DNA of 64,000 nt from Paracoccus acridae (GTDB lineage Bacteria > Pseudomonadota > Alphaproteobacteria > Rhodobacterales > Rhodobacteraceae): assembly GCF_014642735.1 (NCBI RefSeq), contig NZ_BMIV01000003.1, positions 329,884 through 393,883 of the forward strand, given 5' to 3'. A program made the translations under genes and the position numbers. Below, piece by piece: positions 1-10,800 of the stretch. The number at the start of each line of letters is the position of its first letter. Within the stretch, counting starts at the first letter, position 1. Under the pieces are notes generated by a model. The model was not told the DNA's origin and did no database searches. It was given only the letters and a program-made list of their open reading frames with translations.

Positions 1-437
1 TGGAACGAGTGGGCGATTACGCCAAGAACATGGCCAAGCGCACCCATGTGCTGTCGCAGATGCCGCCCATCGACGGCGCGGGCCTGGCCCTGCGCCGGAT
101 GAGCACGGCGGTGGGCAAGATGGTCCAGGACGCGCTTGACAGCTATATCCGCCGGGACGCCGGCCTGGCCGAGGATGTGCGCCAGCGCGACCTGGAGGTG
201 GACCAGATGTACAACGCGCTGTTCCGCGAGTTCCTGACGCACATGATGGAAGACCCGCGCAACATCACCGCCTGCATGCACCTGCATTTCATCGCCAAGA
301 ACGTCGAACGGATGGGCGATCTTGCCACCGCCGTCGCCGAACAGGTGATCTATCTTGTGACCGGAGAGATGCCCGAGGAAAGCCGCCCCAAGGACAACAA
401 CGTGCCGGGCCTGGGTTCCGGCGCGGCAGAGGCCTGA
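1..437 (+). CDS. phoU: PhoU, phosphate transport system regulator (C-terminal part)
   Basis: The reading frame is open from base 3 and the gene begins upstream of the window, so only about 144 C-terminal residues are present. PhoU links the PstSCAB phosphate transporter to the PhoR/PhoB two-component system and keeps the Pho regulon off when phosphate is plentiful. The fragment opens with ERVGDYAKN, a conserved PhoU helix motif, and a second related helix (KNVERMGDLATAVAEQ) lies near residue 98, as expected for the second three-helix repeat of PhoU. phoB follows after 5 bp, the usual order at the end of a pst-phoU-phoB operon. Confidence 0.93.
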   Translation, partial: ERVGDYAKNMAKRTHVLSQMPPIDGAGLALRRMSTAVGKMVQDALDSYIRRDAGLAEDVRQRDLEVDQMYNALFREFLTHMMEDPRNITACMHLHFIAKNVERMGDLATAVAEQVIYLVTGEMPEESRPKDNNVPGLGSGAAEA

Positions 438-442
438 CGGCG

Positions 443-1132
443 ATGGCGCGGCAATCCCCCTGCGTCCTGGTGGTCGAGGACGAGGGCGCGCAGCGCGAGG
501 TGCTGCAATACAACCTGGAGGCCGAGGGCTTCGCCGTCGTGGTGGCCGACAATGGCGAGGACGCGCTGCTGCTGGTCCAGGAAGAACAGCCGGACCTGAT
601 GGTGCTGGACTGGATGCTGCCCAAGGTCTCGGGGATCGAGGTCTGCCGCCAGGTCAAGGCGGACCCCGCCACCCGGTCGATCCCCATCATCATGCTGTCC
701 GCCCGCAGCGAGGAAAGCGACCGCGTGCGGGGCCTGGAAACCGGGGCCGATGATTATGTCGTGAAGCCCTATTCCGTGGTCGAGCTGATGGCCCGGCTGC
801 GCACGCAGTTGCGCCGCACCCGGCCCGCCAGCATGGGCGAACGGCTGTCCTTCGGCGACATCATTCTGGACGCCGCCGAACATCGCGTGTTCCGCGCGGG
901 CCAGCCGCTGCATCTGGGCCCGACCGAATTCCGGCTGTTGTCCACGCTGATGGAAAAGCCGGGCCGGGTCTGGACGCGCGAACAGCTGCTGGACCGGGTC
1001 TGGGGGCGCGACATCTATGTCGATACGCGCACCATCGACGTGCATGTGGGCCGGTTGCGCAAGGCGCTGATGCAGAACGGCGGCGACAACCCGGTGCGCA
1101 CGGTGCGCGGCACGGGATATTCGCTGGGCTAG
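443..1132 (+). CDS. phoB: PhoB, phosphate regulon response regulator
   Basis: OmpR-family response regulator of 229 residues, the normal length. The receiver domain spans about residues 6-120, with acidic residues E12/D13, probable phosphoacceptor D56 (VLDWMLP) and conserved K108 (DYVVKPY). A C-terminal winged helix follows from about residue 130 (LGPTEFRLLSTL, RTIDVHVGRLRKAL, RGTGYSLG). Phosphorylated PhoB activates Pho-box promoters under phosphate starvation. It lies 5 bp after phoU and should be cotranscribed. Its stop overlaps the convergent kinase gene by 4 bp. No phoR is present in the window. Confidence 0.95.
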   Translation: MARQSPCVLVVEDEGAQREVLQYNLEAEGFAVVVADNGEDALLLVQEEQPDLMVLDWMLPKVSGIEVCRQVKADPATRSIPIIMLSARSEESDRVRGLETGADDYVVKPYSVVELMARLRTQLRRTRPASMGERLSFGDIILDAAEHRVFRAGQPLHLGPTEFRLLSTLMEKPGRVWTREQLLDRVWGRDIYVDTRTIDVHVGRLRKALMQNGGDNPVRTVRGTGYSLG

Positions 1133-2004
1133 GCCCGGTTGGCGATGAAGGAGATCACCTCCTCGATCCCGGGAATGGCATCGCCCGCACCGGGGATCGT
1201 CACCTTCAGCGCCGCCGCGCCCGCCGCCAGGCGCAGTGCCGCAGGGATCGTGTCGCCCCGATCCAGGGCGGCGGCGAAATAGCCCGTGAAGGTGTCGCCC
1301 GCCCCGGTCGTATCGACCGGATTGACCGGGAACGCGGCCTGGCGGTGAACCTCGCCCGTCATCAGATCCCGGTATTCCGCGCCGTCGCCCCCGCGCGTGA
1401 TCAGCAGGCCTTGGACCGGCAGGTTCCCCGGCATGGCCGCGAACAGGGCCTCGGCCTCGCCCGCGTTCATGGCCAGGATCGTCGCATGGGGCAGCATCGG
1501 CCGAACCGCCTCGATATCGAAGGGCGCCGCGGAATAGACGACACGCGCGCCCACCCGCCGCGCGATCCGGGCCGCCTCGGTCTGGCCCGAGGTTTCGTTC
1601 TGGATCAGCAGCGTATCCTGCACCTTCATGGCCGATAGCGGCTTTTCCAGCATCGCCGGGGTGATCGCCCGGTTGGCGCCGGGATGGATGACGATGGAAT
1701 TCTCGGCCTCTTGGTCCAGCAGGATGATGGCATGGCCCGTCGCCTGGCCGGACAGGCGCAGGATATCGGCGGTGCAGACGCCCCGGTCGCGCAGGCGGGC
1801 GATCACCCAGTCGTCGCCGGTGCCCATGGCCCCGACATGGTGGGTGATCGCGCCCGCACGCGCGGCCGCGATCGACTGGTTCGCGCCTTTGCCGCCCAGA
1901 CCCTGCGCATAGCTGCGGGAGGCCAGCGTTTCGCCCGGCCTGGGCAGGTGATCCAGCCGATAAACGTGGTCGATATTGATCGACCCCAGGTTCCAGATCG
2001 CCAT
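1129..2004 (-). CDS. rbsK: PfkB-family sugar kinase, probable ribokinase
   Basis: About 291 residues with the PfkB fold. The N-terminal motif NLGSINIDHVYRLDHLPRPG is followed by GGKGANQSIAAARAG (substrate-binding glycines), and the C-terminal active site DTTGAGDTFTGYFAA holds the catalytic Asp and anion hole. Ribokinase phosphorylates ribose at O5 for entry into the pentose phosphate pathway, but the substrate cannot be fixed from sequence because adenosine and fructose kinases share these motifs. I chose the ATG at 2004 because AAGGAAG lies just upstream; a start at 2034 is open but lacks such a site. It stands apart from any ribose transporter. Confidence 0.85.
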   Translation of the reverse strand: MAIWNLGSINIDHVYRLDHLPRPGETLASRSYAQGLGGKGANQSIAAARAGAITHHVGAMGTGDDWVIARLRDRGVCTADILRLSGQATGHAIILLDQEAENSIVIHPGANRAITPAMLEKPLSAMKVQDTLLIQNETSGQTEAARIARRVGARVVYSAAPFDIEAVRPMLPHATILAMNAGEAEALFAAMPGNLPVQGLLITRGGDGAEYRDLMTGEVHRQAAFPVNPVDTTGAGDTFTGYFAAALDRGDTIPAALRLAAGAAALKVTIPGAGDAIPGIEEVISFIANRA

Positions 2005-2061
2005 GAGCTTCCTTTCGATATGCCTTCTGGACATGGTGGCGGGCGCGCGGGGATTGTCCAG

Positions 2062-2092
2062 TAACGAAAAACGCGCCCCGCAGGGGGGCGCG
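2062..2092 (-). terminator. Rho-independent terminator after cytochrome c1
   Basis: Perfect 8-bp stem (2072-2079 with 2085-2092), 5-nt loop, followed on the minus strand by five T residues (2071-2067). It lies 22 bp past the cytochrome c1 stop and closes the bc1 operon, insulating it from the ribokinase gene on the same strand. Confidence 0.88.
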
Positions 2093-2113
2093 CCAAGATC
2101 GTGGGATCGTGGA

Positions 2114-3529
2114 TCAGTGCTTCTTGTGAAGCTTCCGCTTGTGCGGCGCCCACAGCCGCTTGTTCGTCAGATACAGCAGCGAGGTCAGCACGATCAAGAA
2201 CAGCACCGACACCAGGCCGACCTGCTTGCGGTCGGTCAGCTTGGGTTCGGCGGTCCACATCAGGAAGGCCGAAACGTCGCGGGCCATCTGGTCGACCGTG
2301 GCGGGGGTGCCGTCCTCATAGGTGACCAGATCGTCCGACAGGGGCGGCGGCATGGCGATGTTGCCGCTGGCGAAGGCGGTGTTTTCGTAGAGCACCGTGC
2401 CCGCCTGTTCGACTTCCTCGCCGGTATAGCTGACCAGAAGCGCATGGATGTATTCCGGGCCGCCGATGCCGTTGACCAGCTGGCTGATGCCCGTCCCGTA
2501 GGGGCCGTGGAACGCCGCGCGGGCCTTGGCCATCAACGACAGATCCGGTCCCATGCCGTCACCCGTGACCGTGGGGAAGTGGTCCGTCGGAAGACGGGCA
2601 CGTTCCTCGCCGGTTTCGGGGTCCAGGATCGGGGTCAGGTTCGCGGCATAGGCGCGGACCTGGTCCTCGGGCAGGCCGGGGCCGCCGTCGTCATGCAGCG
2701 TGCGGATCGGCACGAACTTCAGGCCGTGGCAGGCCGCGCAGACCTCGGTATAGACCTGAAGGCCGCGCTGAAGCTGGAACTGGTCGAACTTGCCGAAGGG
2801 ACCCTCGAAGCTGAAGGCGATGTCCTCGATATGGACGGCGCCGTGGCTGTCGGCATGCTCTTCCTCGCCCTCGATCGCGGTGTGACCCTCGGCTTCGCTG
2901 GCGTCATCCTCGGGCGTGCCCTCGATGTCGTCATGGCCTTCCTCGGCCACCACCGTGCCGGTGGTTTCCGCCGGGGCGGCGGCTTCGTCGCCTTCCGTGA
3001 CCTGGACCGCGTCCGCAGCCGGTTCGCCAGCATCGCTGGCGCCTTCGGCGGGCGCGTCGGTGGCGGGTTCCGCCGCAGCCGGTTCCGCCGCATCTTCGGC
3101 GGGCGCGGCAGCGGGTTCCTCGGCAGCGGGTTCCGCCGCAGGCTCGGCCGGGGCGGCGGGCTGTTCAGCCGCGTCCTCTGCCTGGGGTTCCGCCGGGGTT
3201 TCGCCGTCCGTCGCGGTCACCGAAGGCGTTTCCGGTGCCTCCATCGGCGTCTGCTCGGCCCCGGCGGGGGCTGTTGACGGCTCGGACGACTGGGCCGGCG
3301 CGGTTGCGCTTTCCCCAGCCGGGGTTTCTCCTGATCCGGCCTCGACCGGGGCGGCGGGCGCCTCGGCAGGGGTTTCCGCCGGTGTGGCGGCGGGTTCGGA
3401 CGACTGCTGCGCACCGGTTCCCCCCTGGGGGGCGGGAACCGGAGTGGCCGCATCCTGCGCAAGGGCGACGCCGCCCGCAGAGATGGCCAGGGCCAGCGCG
3501 GCCGTGAGCGTCTTGGTTCTCAGGGTCAT
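2114..3529 (-). CDS. petC: Cytochrome c1 of the bc1 complex, with long acidic Ala/Pro-rich insertion
   Basis: Heme-binding subunit of ubiquinol-cytochrome c reductase, which passes electrons from the Rieske centre to cytochrome c in the periplasm. The 471-residue precursor has a Sec signal peptide (about residues 1-24, cleavage near ALAQ-D), a low-complexity Ala/Pro/Glu/Asp segment to about residue 235, the heme motif CAACH (C264, C267, H268), a probable Met ligand in GNIAMPPPL, and a C-terminal membrane anchor ([16 protein letters not shown]) ending in basic residues. Most bacterial c1 proteins are much shorter; the acidic domain is a known trait of Paracoccus c1. I chose ATG 3529 because AAGGAG lies 10 bp upstream. 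It is the last gene of fbcFBC, 13 bp after cytochrome b. Confidence 0.96.
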   Translation of the reverse strand: MTLRTKTLTAALALAISAGGVALAQDAATPVPAPQGGTGAQQSSEPAATPAETPAEAPAAPVEAGSGETPAGESATAPAQSSEPSTAPAGAEQTPMEAPETPSVTATDGETPAEPQAEDAAEQPAAPAEPAAEPAAEEPAAAPAEDAAEPAAAEPATDAPAEGASDAGEPAADAVQVTEGDEAAAPAETTGTVVAEEGHDDIEGTPEDDASEAEGHTAIEGEEEHADSHGAVHIEDIAFSFEGPFGKFDQFQLQRGLQVYTEVCAACHGLKFVPIRTLHDDGGPGLPEDQVRAYAANLTPILDPETGEERARLPTDHFPTVTGDGMGPDLSLMAKARAAFHGPYGTGISQLVNGIGGPEYIHALLVSYTGEEVEQAGTVLYENTAFASGNIAMPPPLSDDLVTYEDGTPATVDQMARDVSAFLMWTAEPKLTDRKQVGLVSVLFLIVLTSLLYLTNKRLWAPHKRKLHKKH

Positions 3530-3542
3530 CGTCTGGCTCTCC

Positions 3543-4865
3543 TTACTCGGCCATGCGCGTGGGCGATTCGTAATGCGCAAGGTAGTCTTCCTCGATCGTG
3601 GCGGGCATCGGCTCGGGCTTCTCGATCACGCCCAGCAGCGGCAGGATGACCAGGAAATAGGCGAACCAATAGGCCGAGGCGATCAGCGAGATCGTGGCAT
3701 AGGGTTCCTCGGCCGGCATGGCGCCGCACCACATCAGCAGCACGAAGTCCAGGGCCAGAAGCCAGTACCACCACTTGAACTGCGGGCGATAGCGGCCCGA
3801 GCGTACCCGGCTGGTGTCCAGCCACGGCACAAGCGCCATGACCAGGATCGCGCCGAACATCGCCAGCACGCCGAAGAACTTGGCGTCGATGATGCCGAAG
3901 GACAGGAACTGGACGATCTGCACGATCCAGACATCGGCCGTGAAGGCGCGCAGGATCGCGTAGAAGGGCAGGAAGTACCATTCCGGCACGATATGGGCCG
4001 GGGTCACCAGCGGGTTCGCCTCGATATAGTTGTCGGGGTGGCCCAGATAGTTCGGCATGAAGCCCACGACCGCGAAGAACACGACCAGCACGACGCCAAG
4101 CGCGAACAGGTCCTTCATCACGAAATAGGGCCAGAAGGGCAGGGTGTCCTTCTGCGCGTCTTCCTTGCTGGTGCGGCGCACCTCGACCCCGGTGGGGTTG
4201 TTGTTGCCGGTGGTGTGGAAGGCCCAGATATGGACGATCACAAGGCCCAGGATGACGAAGGGCAGCAGGTAGTGCAGCGAGAAGAAGCGGTTCAGCGTGG
4301 CATTATCCACGGCCGGTCCGCCCAGCAGCCATTGCTGGATCGCGCCGCCGACGCCCGGGACCGCGCCGAACAGGCCGGTGATCACGGTCGCGCCCCAGAA
4401 GGACATCTGGCCCCAGGGCAGCACATAGCCCATGAAGGCGGTGGCCATCATCAGGATATAGATCAGCATCCCGATGATATAGGTCACCTCGCGCGGGGCC
4501 TTGTAGTTGCCGTAGTAAAGGTTGCGGAACATGTGCAGATACACGGCCACGAAGAACAGCGAGGCGCCGTTCGCGTGCAGATAGCGCAGCATGTAGCCGC
4601 CGTTCACGTTGCGCATGATGTGTTCGACCGATGCGAAGGCCATGTCCACATGCGGCGTGTAATGCATCACCAGGACGATGCCGGTGACGATCTGCAGGAC
4701 CAGGCAGAACATCAAGACGATGCCCCAGATCCACATCCAGTTCAGGTTCTTCGGCGTGGGGATCATGATCGTGTCATAGATCACGCCTGCGATCGGCAAG
4801 CGGCGGTAAAGCCACTTTTCAAAGCCCGTCTTGGGCTCGTAATGGTCGTGCGGAATTCCGGCCAT
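3543..4865 (-). CDS. petB: Cytochrome b of the bc1 complex
   Basis: Membrane core subunit of 440 residues, containing both quinone sites and hemes bL and bH. Visible hallmarks are the heme-ligand helices ([12 protein letters not shown] with VYLHMFRN, and [10 protein letters not shown] with VIVHIWAFH), the Qo-site PEWYFLP motif, and about eight hydrophobic spans. The N-terminus ([14 protein letters not shown]) matches Rhodobacter/Paracoccus cytochrome b. It sits between the Rieske gene (12-bp gap) and cytochrome c1 (13-bp gap), so the three are translated from one message. Confidence 0.97.
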   Translation of the reverse strand: MAGIPHDHYEPKTGFEKWLYRRLPIAGVIYDTIMIPTPKNLNWMWIWGIVLMFCLVLQIVTGIVLVMHYTPHVDMAFASVEHIMRNVNGGYMLRYLHANGASLFFVAVYLHMFRNLYYGNYKAPREVTYIIGMLIYILMMATAFMGYVLPWGQMSFWGATVITGLFGAVPGVGGAIQQWLLGGPAVDNATLNRFFSLHYLLPFVILGLVIVHIWAFHTTGNNNPTGVEVRRTSKEDAQKDTLPFWPYFVMKDLFALGVVLVVFFAVVGFMPNYLGHPDNYIEANPLVTPAHIVPEWYFLPFYAILRAFTADVWIVQIVQFLSFGIIDAKFFGVLAMFGAILVMALVPWLDTSRVRSGRYRPQFKWWYWLLALDFVLLMWCGAMPAEEPYATISLIASAYWFAYFLVILPLLGVIEKPEPMPATIEEDYLAHYESPTRMAE

Positions 4866-4877
4866 CGAGATCCCTCC

Positions 4878-5438
4878 TCAGCCCAGCTTGATGGTGGTGT
4901 CGTCGAGGAATTCGGCGACGGGAATGTGCAGGTTCTGCGGCGCGGGGCCGCGGCGGATGCGTCCGGCGGTGTCATAATGCGAACCGTGGCAGGGGCAGAA
5001 CCAGCCGCCGAAATCGCCCGCGCCGTCCCCGATGGGAACGCAGCCCAGGTGGGTGCAGACGCCGATCTGGACCAGCCATTCGCCGGCCTCGTCCAGGGTG
5101 CGGTTCTCGTCCGTGGCGGGGGCGGTGGGGTCGTTTGCGTTCTGCGCGCTGGGGTCGATCAGTTCGCTGACATCGACCGCGCGGGCGGCCTCGATCTCCT
5201 CGGCGGTGCGGCGGCGGATGAACACGGGCTTGCCCAGCCACTTGACGGTCAGCTGGGTGCCTTCCGCGACCCCGCTGACATCGACCTGGATCGAGGCGAG
5301 CGCCTGGACATCGGCCGAGGGGTTCATCTGGTTCACAAGCGTCCAGGCGGCGGCACCGGCGGCCACCGTGCCTGCGCCCGCCGTGGCATAATAGAGGAAA
5401 TCCCTCCGGGTGCCTACGTGGTCATCTGCGTGGGACAC
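4878..5438 (-). CDS. petA: Rieske iron-sulfur subunit of the bc1 complex
   Basis: 186 residues. The N-terminus carries a Tat-type signal anchor ([12 protein letters not shown] followed by a hydrophobic span), which stays as the membrane tether. The [2Fe-2S] cluster boxes are CTHLGC (C128, H130; C133 for the disulfide) and CPCHGSH (C148, H151; C150 for the disulfide). It takes the first electron from ubiquinol at Qo and moves to cytochrome c1. The start codon is GTG at 5438, with GGAG eight bases upstream. First gene of fbcFBC. Confidence 0.97.
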   Translation of the reverse strand: MSHADDHVGTRRDFLYYATAGAGTVAAGAAAWTLVNQMNPSADVQALASIQVDVSGVAEGTQLTVKWLGKPVFIRRRTAEEIEAARAVDVSELIDPSAQNANDPTAPATDENRTLDEAGEWLVQIGVCTHLGCVPIGDGAGDFGGWFCPCHGSHYDTAGRIRRGPAPQNLHIPVAEFLDDTTIKLG

Positions 5439-5517
5439 GGGTCATTCTCCAATTCGGGCCGGGGACCGGCCGATACGACAATCCGGGCCGCGCATTGTCG
5501 CAGCCTTCGCGGGGGCG

Positions 5518-5546
5518 GTTCTAGCCTTCAATTATCTGTCAGTCCA
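5518..5546 (-). promoter_or_regulatory. Possible sigma-70-type promoter for the bc1 operon
   Basis: On the minus strand, TGGACT and TAGAAC are separated by exactly 17 bp, each matching 4 of 6 consensus positions, about 80 bp before the Rieske start. This is the best candidate in the leader, but weak matches are common in GC-rich genomes. Confidence 0.33.
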
Positions 5547-5644
5547 GCGGGTAAGCCTCTGCAGGCGGCCCGGATGCCCAGCCGATGTTGGAAATTTGTC
5601 GCGGGCATTTCGTCGCAGGTTCTGGGGCAAGGGCCGGGCAAGAC

Positions 5645-5710
5645 AGGGGGCTTTCAGCCCCCTTGGCCGCAAGCGGCCTTCACCCCCGAGGATATGTGAA
5701 GGAAGAAGAA
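5645..5710 (+). repeat. Dispersed double-hairpin intergenic repeat, copy 1
   Basis: Two adjacent perfect hairpins, AGGGGGCTTTCAGCCCCCT and GGCCGCAAGCGGCC, are followed by TTCACCCCCGAGGATAT and a purine-rich GAAGGAAGAAG tail. The same layout recurs at 32742-32812 on the other strand, and a one-hairpin version at 40471-40515 and 48571-48614. This copy lies between radC and the bc1 operon and could also help end radC transcription, although it lacks a T-tract. Confidence 0.65.
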
Positions 5711-5712
5711 TC

Positions 5713-6480
5713 TCACAAAAGGCCCTGGCTGCGGAAGCTGAGTTCGCGCGACTTGCCGATGATCAGGTGGTCGTGGATGGTGATTCCCATGCTGTCGGCG
5801 GCCTGGGCGATCCGGGCCGTCATGGTGATGTCGGCATCCGAGGGCGTGGGATCGCCCGAAGGGTGGTTGTGGACCAGGATCAGGGCCGAGGCATTCAGTT
5901 CCAGGGCCCGCCGGATGATTTCGCGCGGATAGACGGGGACATGATCGACGGTGCCGCGCGCCTGTTCCTCGTCCGCGATCAGGACGTTCTTGCGGTCGAG
6001 ATAGAGGACGCGGAACTGTTCGATCTCGCGATGCGCCATGGCGGTGTGGCAATAATCCAGAAGCGCGTCCCATCCTGACAGCACGGGGCGGTGCATGACC
6101 TTGGCCCGCGCCATGCGCTGCGCCGCAGCCTCGACGATCTTGAGTTCGGTGACAACGGCCGGGCCGACGCCCGCAACCTGTTCCAGCCGGGTAGCGGGGG
6201 CCGTCAGCACGCGGTTGAAGTCGCCGAAGGTCTCGATCAGGCGGCGGGCGAGGGGTTTCACGTCCTGGCGGGGAATGGCGCGGAACAGGACCAGTTCCAG
6301 CATCTCGTAATCCGGCATGGCGCTGGCGCCGCCCTTCATGAAGCGGTCGCGCAGCCGGGCGCGGTGATCGGCCAGATAGGACAGCGCCTTGCCGCCGGGA
6401 ACCGCGATCAGGGCCGCCTCGTCGGGGGCGGGCTGGAACAAGGGCGGGGGCATTTCGCCAAAGGTGCGATTCGGGTCCAT
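5713..6480 (-). CDS. radC: RadC-family JAB/MPN metalloprotease-like protein
   Basis: 255 residues, the usual RadC length. An N-terminal helix-hairpin-helix region (LIETFGDFNRVL, LEQVAGVGPAVVTEL) is followed by the JAB domain with a complete JAMM zinc motif, H204-N-H206 with S214 and D217 (HNHPSGDPTPSDAD). RadC was once assigned to DNA repair; its true role is unresolved and the fold suggests a metal-dependent hydrolase. It lies 48 bp downstream of dnaJ on the same strand. Function beyond the family name cannot be inferred. Confidence 0.92.
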   Translation of the reverse strand: MDPNRTFGEMPPPLFQPAPDEAALIAVPGGKALSYLADHRARLRDRFMKGGASAMPDYEMLELVLFRAIPRQDVKPLARRLIETFGDFNRVLTAPATRLEQVAGVGPAVVTELKIVEAAAQRMARAKVMHRPVLSGWDALLDYCHTAMAHREIEQFRVLYLDRKNVLIADEEQARGTVDHVPVYPREIIRRALELNASALILVHNHPSGDPTPSDADITMTARIAQAADSMGITIHDHLIIGKSRELSFRSQGLL

Positions 6481-6528
6481 GGCGCCAGCATGGACCCGCA
6501 GCGGTGAAGGAAAGGTTAACGCGCGGGA

Positions 6529-7686
6529 TCAGCCGCGCATCCCCTCCCAGAAGTTCTTGACCTTGTTGAAGAAGCTGTCGGATTGCGGGCTGTTGTCGGC
6601 CTGTTCGGCCTCGAACTCGCGCAGCAATTCGCGCTGGCGGGCGGTCAGGTTCACGGGGGTTTCCACGACCAGTTCGATCAGCATGTCCCCTGGCTCGCCC
6701 GCGGCGCCAGGGCCGTGGCGCAGGGGCGGCATCCCCTTGCCGCGCAGGCGCATCTGCCGGCCCGACTGGCTGCCGGCCGGAACCTTGACGCGGGCGCGGC
6801 CGCCGTCGATGGTCGGCACCTCGACCTCTCCGCCCAGGGCGGCGGTGGCCATGCTGACCGGCACCTGGCAGGCCAGGACCTTGCCGTCGCGCAGGAAGAT
6901 CGCGTGGTCCTGCACCTCGATGAAGATATAAAGATCGCCCGCCGGGCCGCCGCGCAGGCCTGCCTCGCCCTCGCCGGCCAGGCGGATGCGGGTGCCGGTT
7001 TCCACGCCGGCGGGGATGTTCACCGACAGCGTGCGTTCGCGTTCGATGCGGCCCGCGCCATGGCAGGCCTTGCAGGGGTTCTTGACGATCTGGCCCTGGC
7101 CGCCACAGGTGGGGCAGGTGCGTTCGACGGTGAAGAAGCCCTGCTGAGCCCGGACCTTGCCCATGCCCGCGCAGGTCGGGCAGGCGGCGGGCTGGGTCGC
7201 GCCTTCGGCGCCGGTGCCCTGGCATTCCTCGCAGGCGATGGAGCCGGGAACGGTGATCGACTTCTTCAGCCCGGCATAGGCGTCTTCCAGGCTGACCCGC
7301 AAGTTATAGCGCAGATCCTGGCCCCGTTGTGCCCGCGAACGGCCCCCGCCGCCGCCCCGGCGGCCCATCATGTCGCCGAACAGATCCTCGAACACATCGG
7401 CGAAGGCGCTGCCGAAATCGCCCGGATGCGCGCCGCGTCCGTTGAAGCCGCCCATGCCGCCGTCAAAGGCCGCATGGCCGAAGCGGTCATAGGCCGCCTT
7501 CTTCTGGTCGTCCTTGAGGCAGTCATACGCCTCGTTGGCTTCCTTGAAATGGGCTTCGGCCTGAGGGTTGTCCTTGTTGCGGTCGGGATGAAGTTCCTTC
7601 GCCTTCTGGCGATAGGCCTTCTTGATTTCCTCGGCCGATGCCCCGCGCGTCACGCCCAGAACCTCGTAATAGCAACGCTTGGCCAT
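6529..7686 (-). CDS. dnaJ: DnaJ co-chaperone (Hsp40)
   Basis: Type I DnaJ of 385 residues. The J domain (1-70) contains the HPD motif at residues 33-35, followed by a Gly-rich linker, four CxxCxGxG zinc repeats ([32 protein letters not shown]) and the C-terminal substrate-binding domain. It stimulates DnaK ATPase and delivers unfolded clients. The start is set at ATG 7686 ([12 protein letters not shown]); eight extra upstream codons are open but are not conserved in the family. It follows dnaK by 80 bp, with a strong hairpin between them. Confidence 0.97.
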   Translation of the reverse strand: MAKRCYYEVLGVTRGASAEEIKKAYRQKAKELHPDRNKDNPQAEAHFKEANEAYDCLKDDQKKAAYDRFGHAAFDGGMGGFNGRGAHPGDFGSAFADVFEDLFGDMMGRRGGGGGRSRAQRGQDLRYNLRVSLEDAYAGLKKSITVPGSIACEECQGTGAEGATQPAACPTCAGMGKVRAQQGFFTVERTCPTCGGQGQIVKNPCKACHGAGRIERERTLSVNIPAGVETGTRIRLAGEGEAGLRGGPAGDLYIFIEVQDHAIFLRDGKVLACQVPVSMATAALGGEVEVPTIDGGRARVKVPAGSQSGRQMRLRGKGMPPLRHGPGAAGEPGDMLIELVVETPVNLTARQRELLREFEAEQADNSPQSDSFFNKVKNFWEGMRG

Positions 7687-7716
7687 CTTTTGTCCTGTCT
7701 GGTTCCCCAACGAAAC

Positions 7717-7746
7717 GGCCGGCCCGCGTCATCCCGCGGACCGGCC
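7717..7746 (-). terminator. dnaK-dnaJ intergenic hairpin, possible partial terminator
   Basis: A long GC stem (GGCCGG plus CCGCG paired with CGCGG plus CCGGCC, one C/A mismatch, 6-nt loop) lies between the dnaK stop and the dnaJ start. Only a weak GTTTCGTT follows on the minus strand. It may lower dnaJ expression relative to dnaK or stabilise the dnaK mRNA end. Confidence 0.5.
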
Positions 7747-7766
7747 CCGAAAGGGTGCGGCCCGGA

Positions 7767-9683
<1,917 letters not shown>

Positions 9684-9793
9684 GCTTGTTTCCTTCTTGC
9701 GGCGATTACACTGGACTTCGGGTCCGTTACGGCCCCCGAGGCCCGATCCCAAAAACACTCTTCAGGTCCGGGAACCCGGACGCTTCGGGGGTG

Positions 9794-9822
9794 TATATAG
9801 GGATGGTTTGAAGCCCCGCAAG
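9794..9822 (-). promoter_or_regulatory. dnaK: Heat-shock (RpoH, sigma-32) type promoter of dnaK
   Basis: On the minus strand, CTTGCG (9822-9817), a 14-bp spacer and CCCTATATA (9802-9794) agree with the RpoH consensus CTTGAA-N13/14-CCCCATNTA; the -10 box differs at a single position. It predicts a 5' leader of about 100 nt for dnaK. Confidence 0.7.
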
Positions 9823-9849
9823 CGCCGGATGCGGGCAATTTGCGCCTGC

Positions 9850-10671
9850 TCAATCAGCCGCGCTCCAGCTGATGGATTCGTATTTGCGGGTGGTGAAGTT
9901 GATCAGCAGCCCGATCATCATGGCCGCCAGCGAGAACCAGAGCGCGTAAAGCGGATCGGTCTTCAGGGGCGTGTAGTTGATGAACAGAAAGCCGCGCTGC
10001 TGGTCGATGATGTGGAACAGCGGGTTCCAGATGAACCAGGGCAGCAGGGCATTGGGCACCAGGTTGCCCACGAACATCTTGCCCGAGGCGAACATGTTGA
10101 TCCGCTGATAGGCTGTGGTGAGCAGCTTGGACCCGCGCGGCGACCAGGGCCGGATCCCTAGGAACACCAGTCCGATGCAGGCCCCCGAAAACCACGACAG
10201 CAGATACATTCCCAGGGATCCCGGCCAGAAGTCGAACCGGATCGGCGCGATCACCACATGATACAGCCACAGGATCGCGATGCAGCTGACCGTCTGGCGG
10301 TAAAGCACCGCCAGGGCCGCCGAGGCGATCAGGATCGCAGGGTTGAGCGGTTCGTGCTTGACCAGCCCGCCCGAGACCGAATGGCTGCCCGCCACCGCGC
10401 CCGAGGCCTGGACATGGACCATGAACATGAAGATGCCCGACATCAGATACAGCATGAAATCGCCGCGAATGGGCGAGTTGCGCACCCCCATGACCAGGTA
10501 GATCAGCAGGAACGCCATCATGAAGATCGCGGATTGCAGGATCGTCAGCAGCAGGCCCATGACCGCGTTGCGATGATCGTTGCGCAGGTTGTAGACGGTC
10601 TGGTGATAGATCAGGCCAAGCGTCGTTCCGCCCGCCTGGATGATCGTGCTGTTCTTTCGCTGGTTGAACAA
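9850..10671 (-). CDS. ABC-2 type polysaccharide export permease (KpsM-like)
   Basis: About 273 residues with six predicted membrane spans (for example VMGLLLTILQSAIFMMAFLL and LYALWFSLAAMMIGLLINF) and the KpsM-like N-terminus with NAVMGLLL after an amphipathic segment. It would form the inner-membrane channel of a capsule or O-polysaccharide ABC exporter. The matching KpsT ATPase is absent from the window. The start is uncertain: TTG at 10671 (giving MFNQRKNS) fits the family N-terminus, while the open frame continues upstream only as antisense to cysQ. It diverges from cysQ, next to the sugar-nucleotide and glycosyltransferase genes. Confidence 0.82.
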   Translation of the reverse strand: MFNQRKNSTIIQAGGTTLGLIYHQTVYNLRNDHRNAVMGLLLTILQSAIFMMAFLLIYLVMGVRNSPIRGDFMLYLMSGIFMFMVHVQASGAVAGSHSVSGGLVKHEPLNPAILIASAALAVLYRQTVSCIAILWLYHVVIAPIRFDFWPGSLGMYLLSWFSGACIGLVFLGIRPWSPRGSKLLTTAYQRINMFASGKMFVGNLVPNALLPWFIWNPLFHIIDQQRGFLFINYTPLKTDPLYALWFSLAAMMIGLLINFTTRKYESISWSAAD

Positions 10672-10800
10672 AGTCCCTGCCCGCCTGCTGCCTTGTCCGA
10701 CGGGCGCTTGCCCAAGCCGTCCGCCGCGATCATAAGAGTGTCCGGCCCTCCTCACAATCGACAGGGCCGTGCCGAAAGGGCCGTCAGGGAAGGAAACTAG

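Noticed and set aside
2916..5699. 927-codon plus-strand open frame opposite the bc1 operon
   Set aside because: Antisense to cytochrome c1, cytochrome b and Rieske, all of which have intact motifs; its own translation has no recognisable domain.
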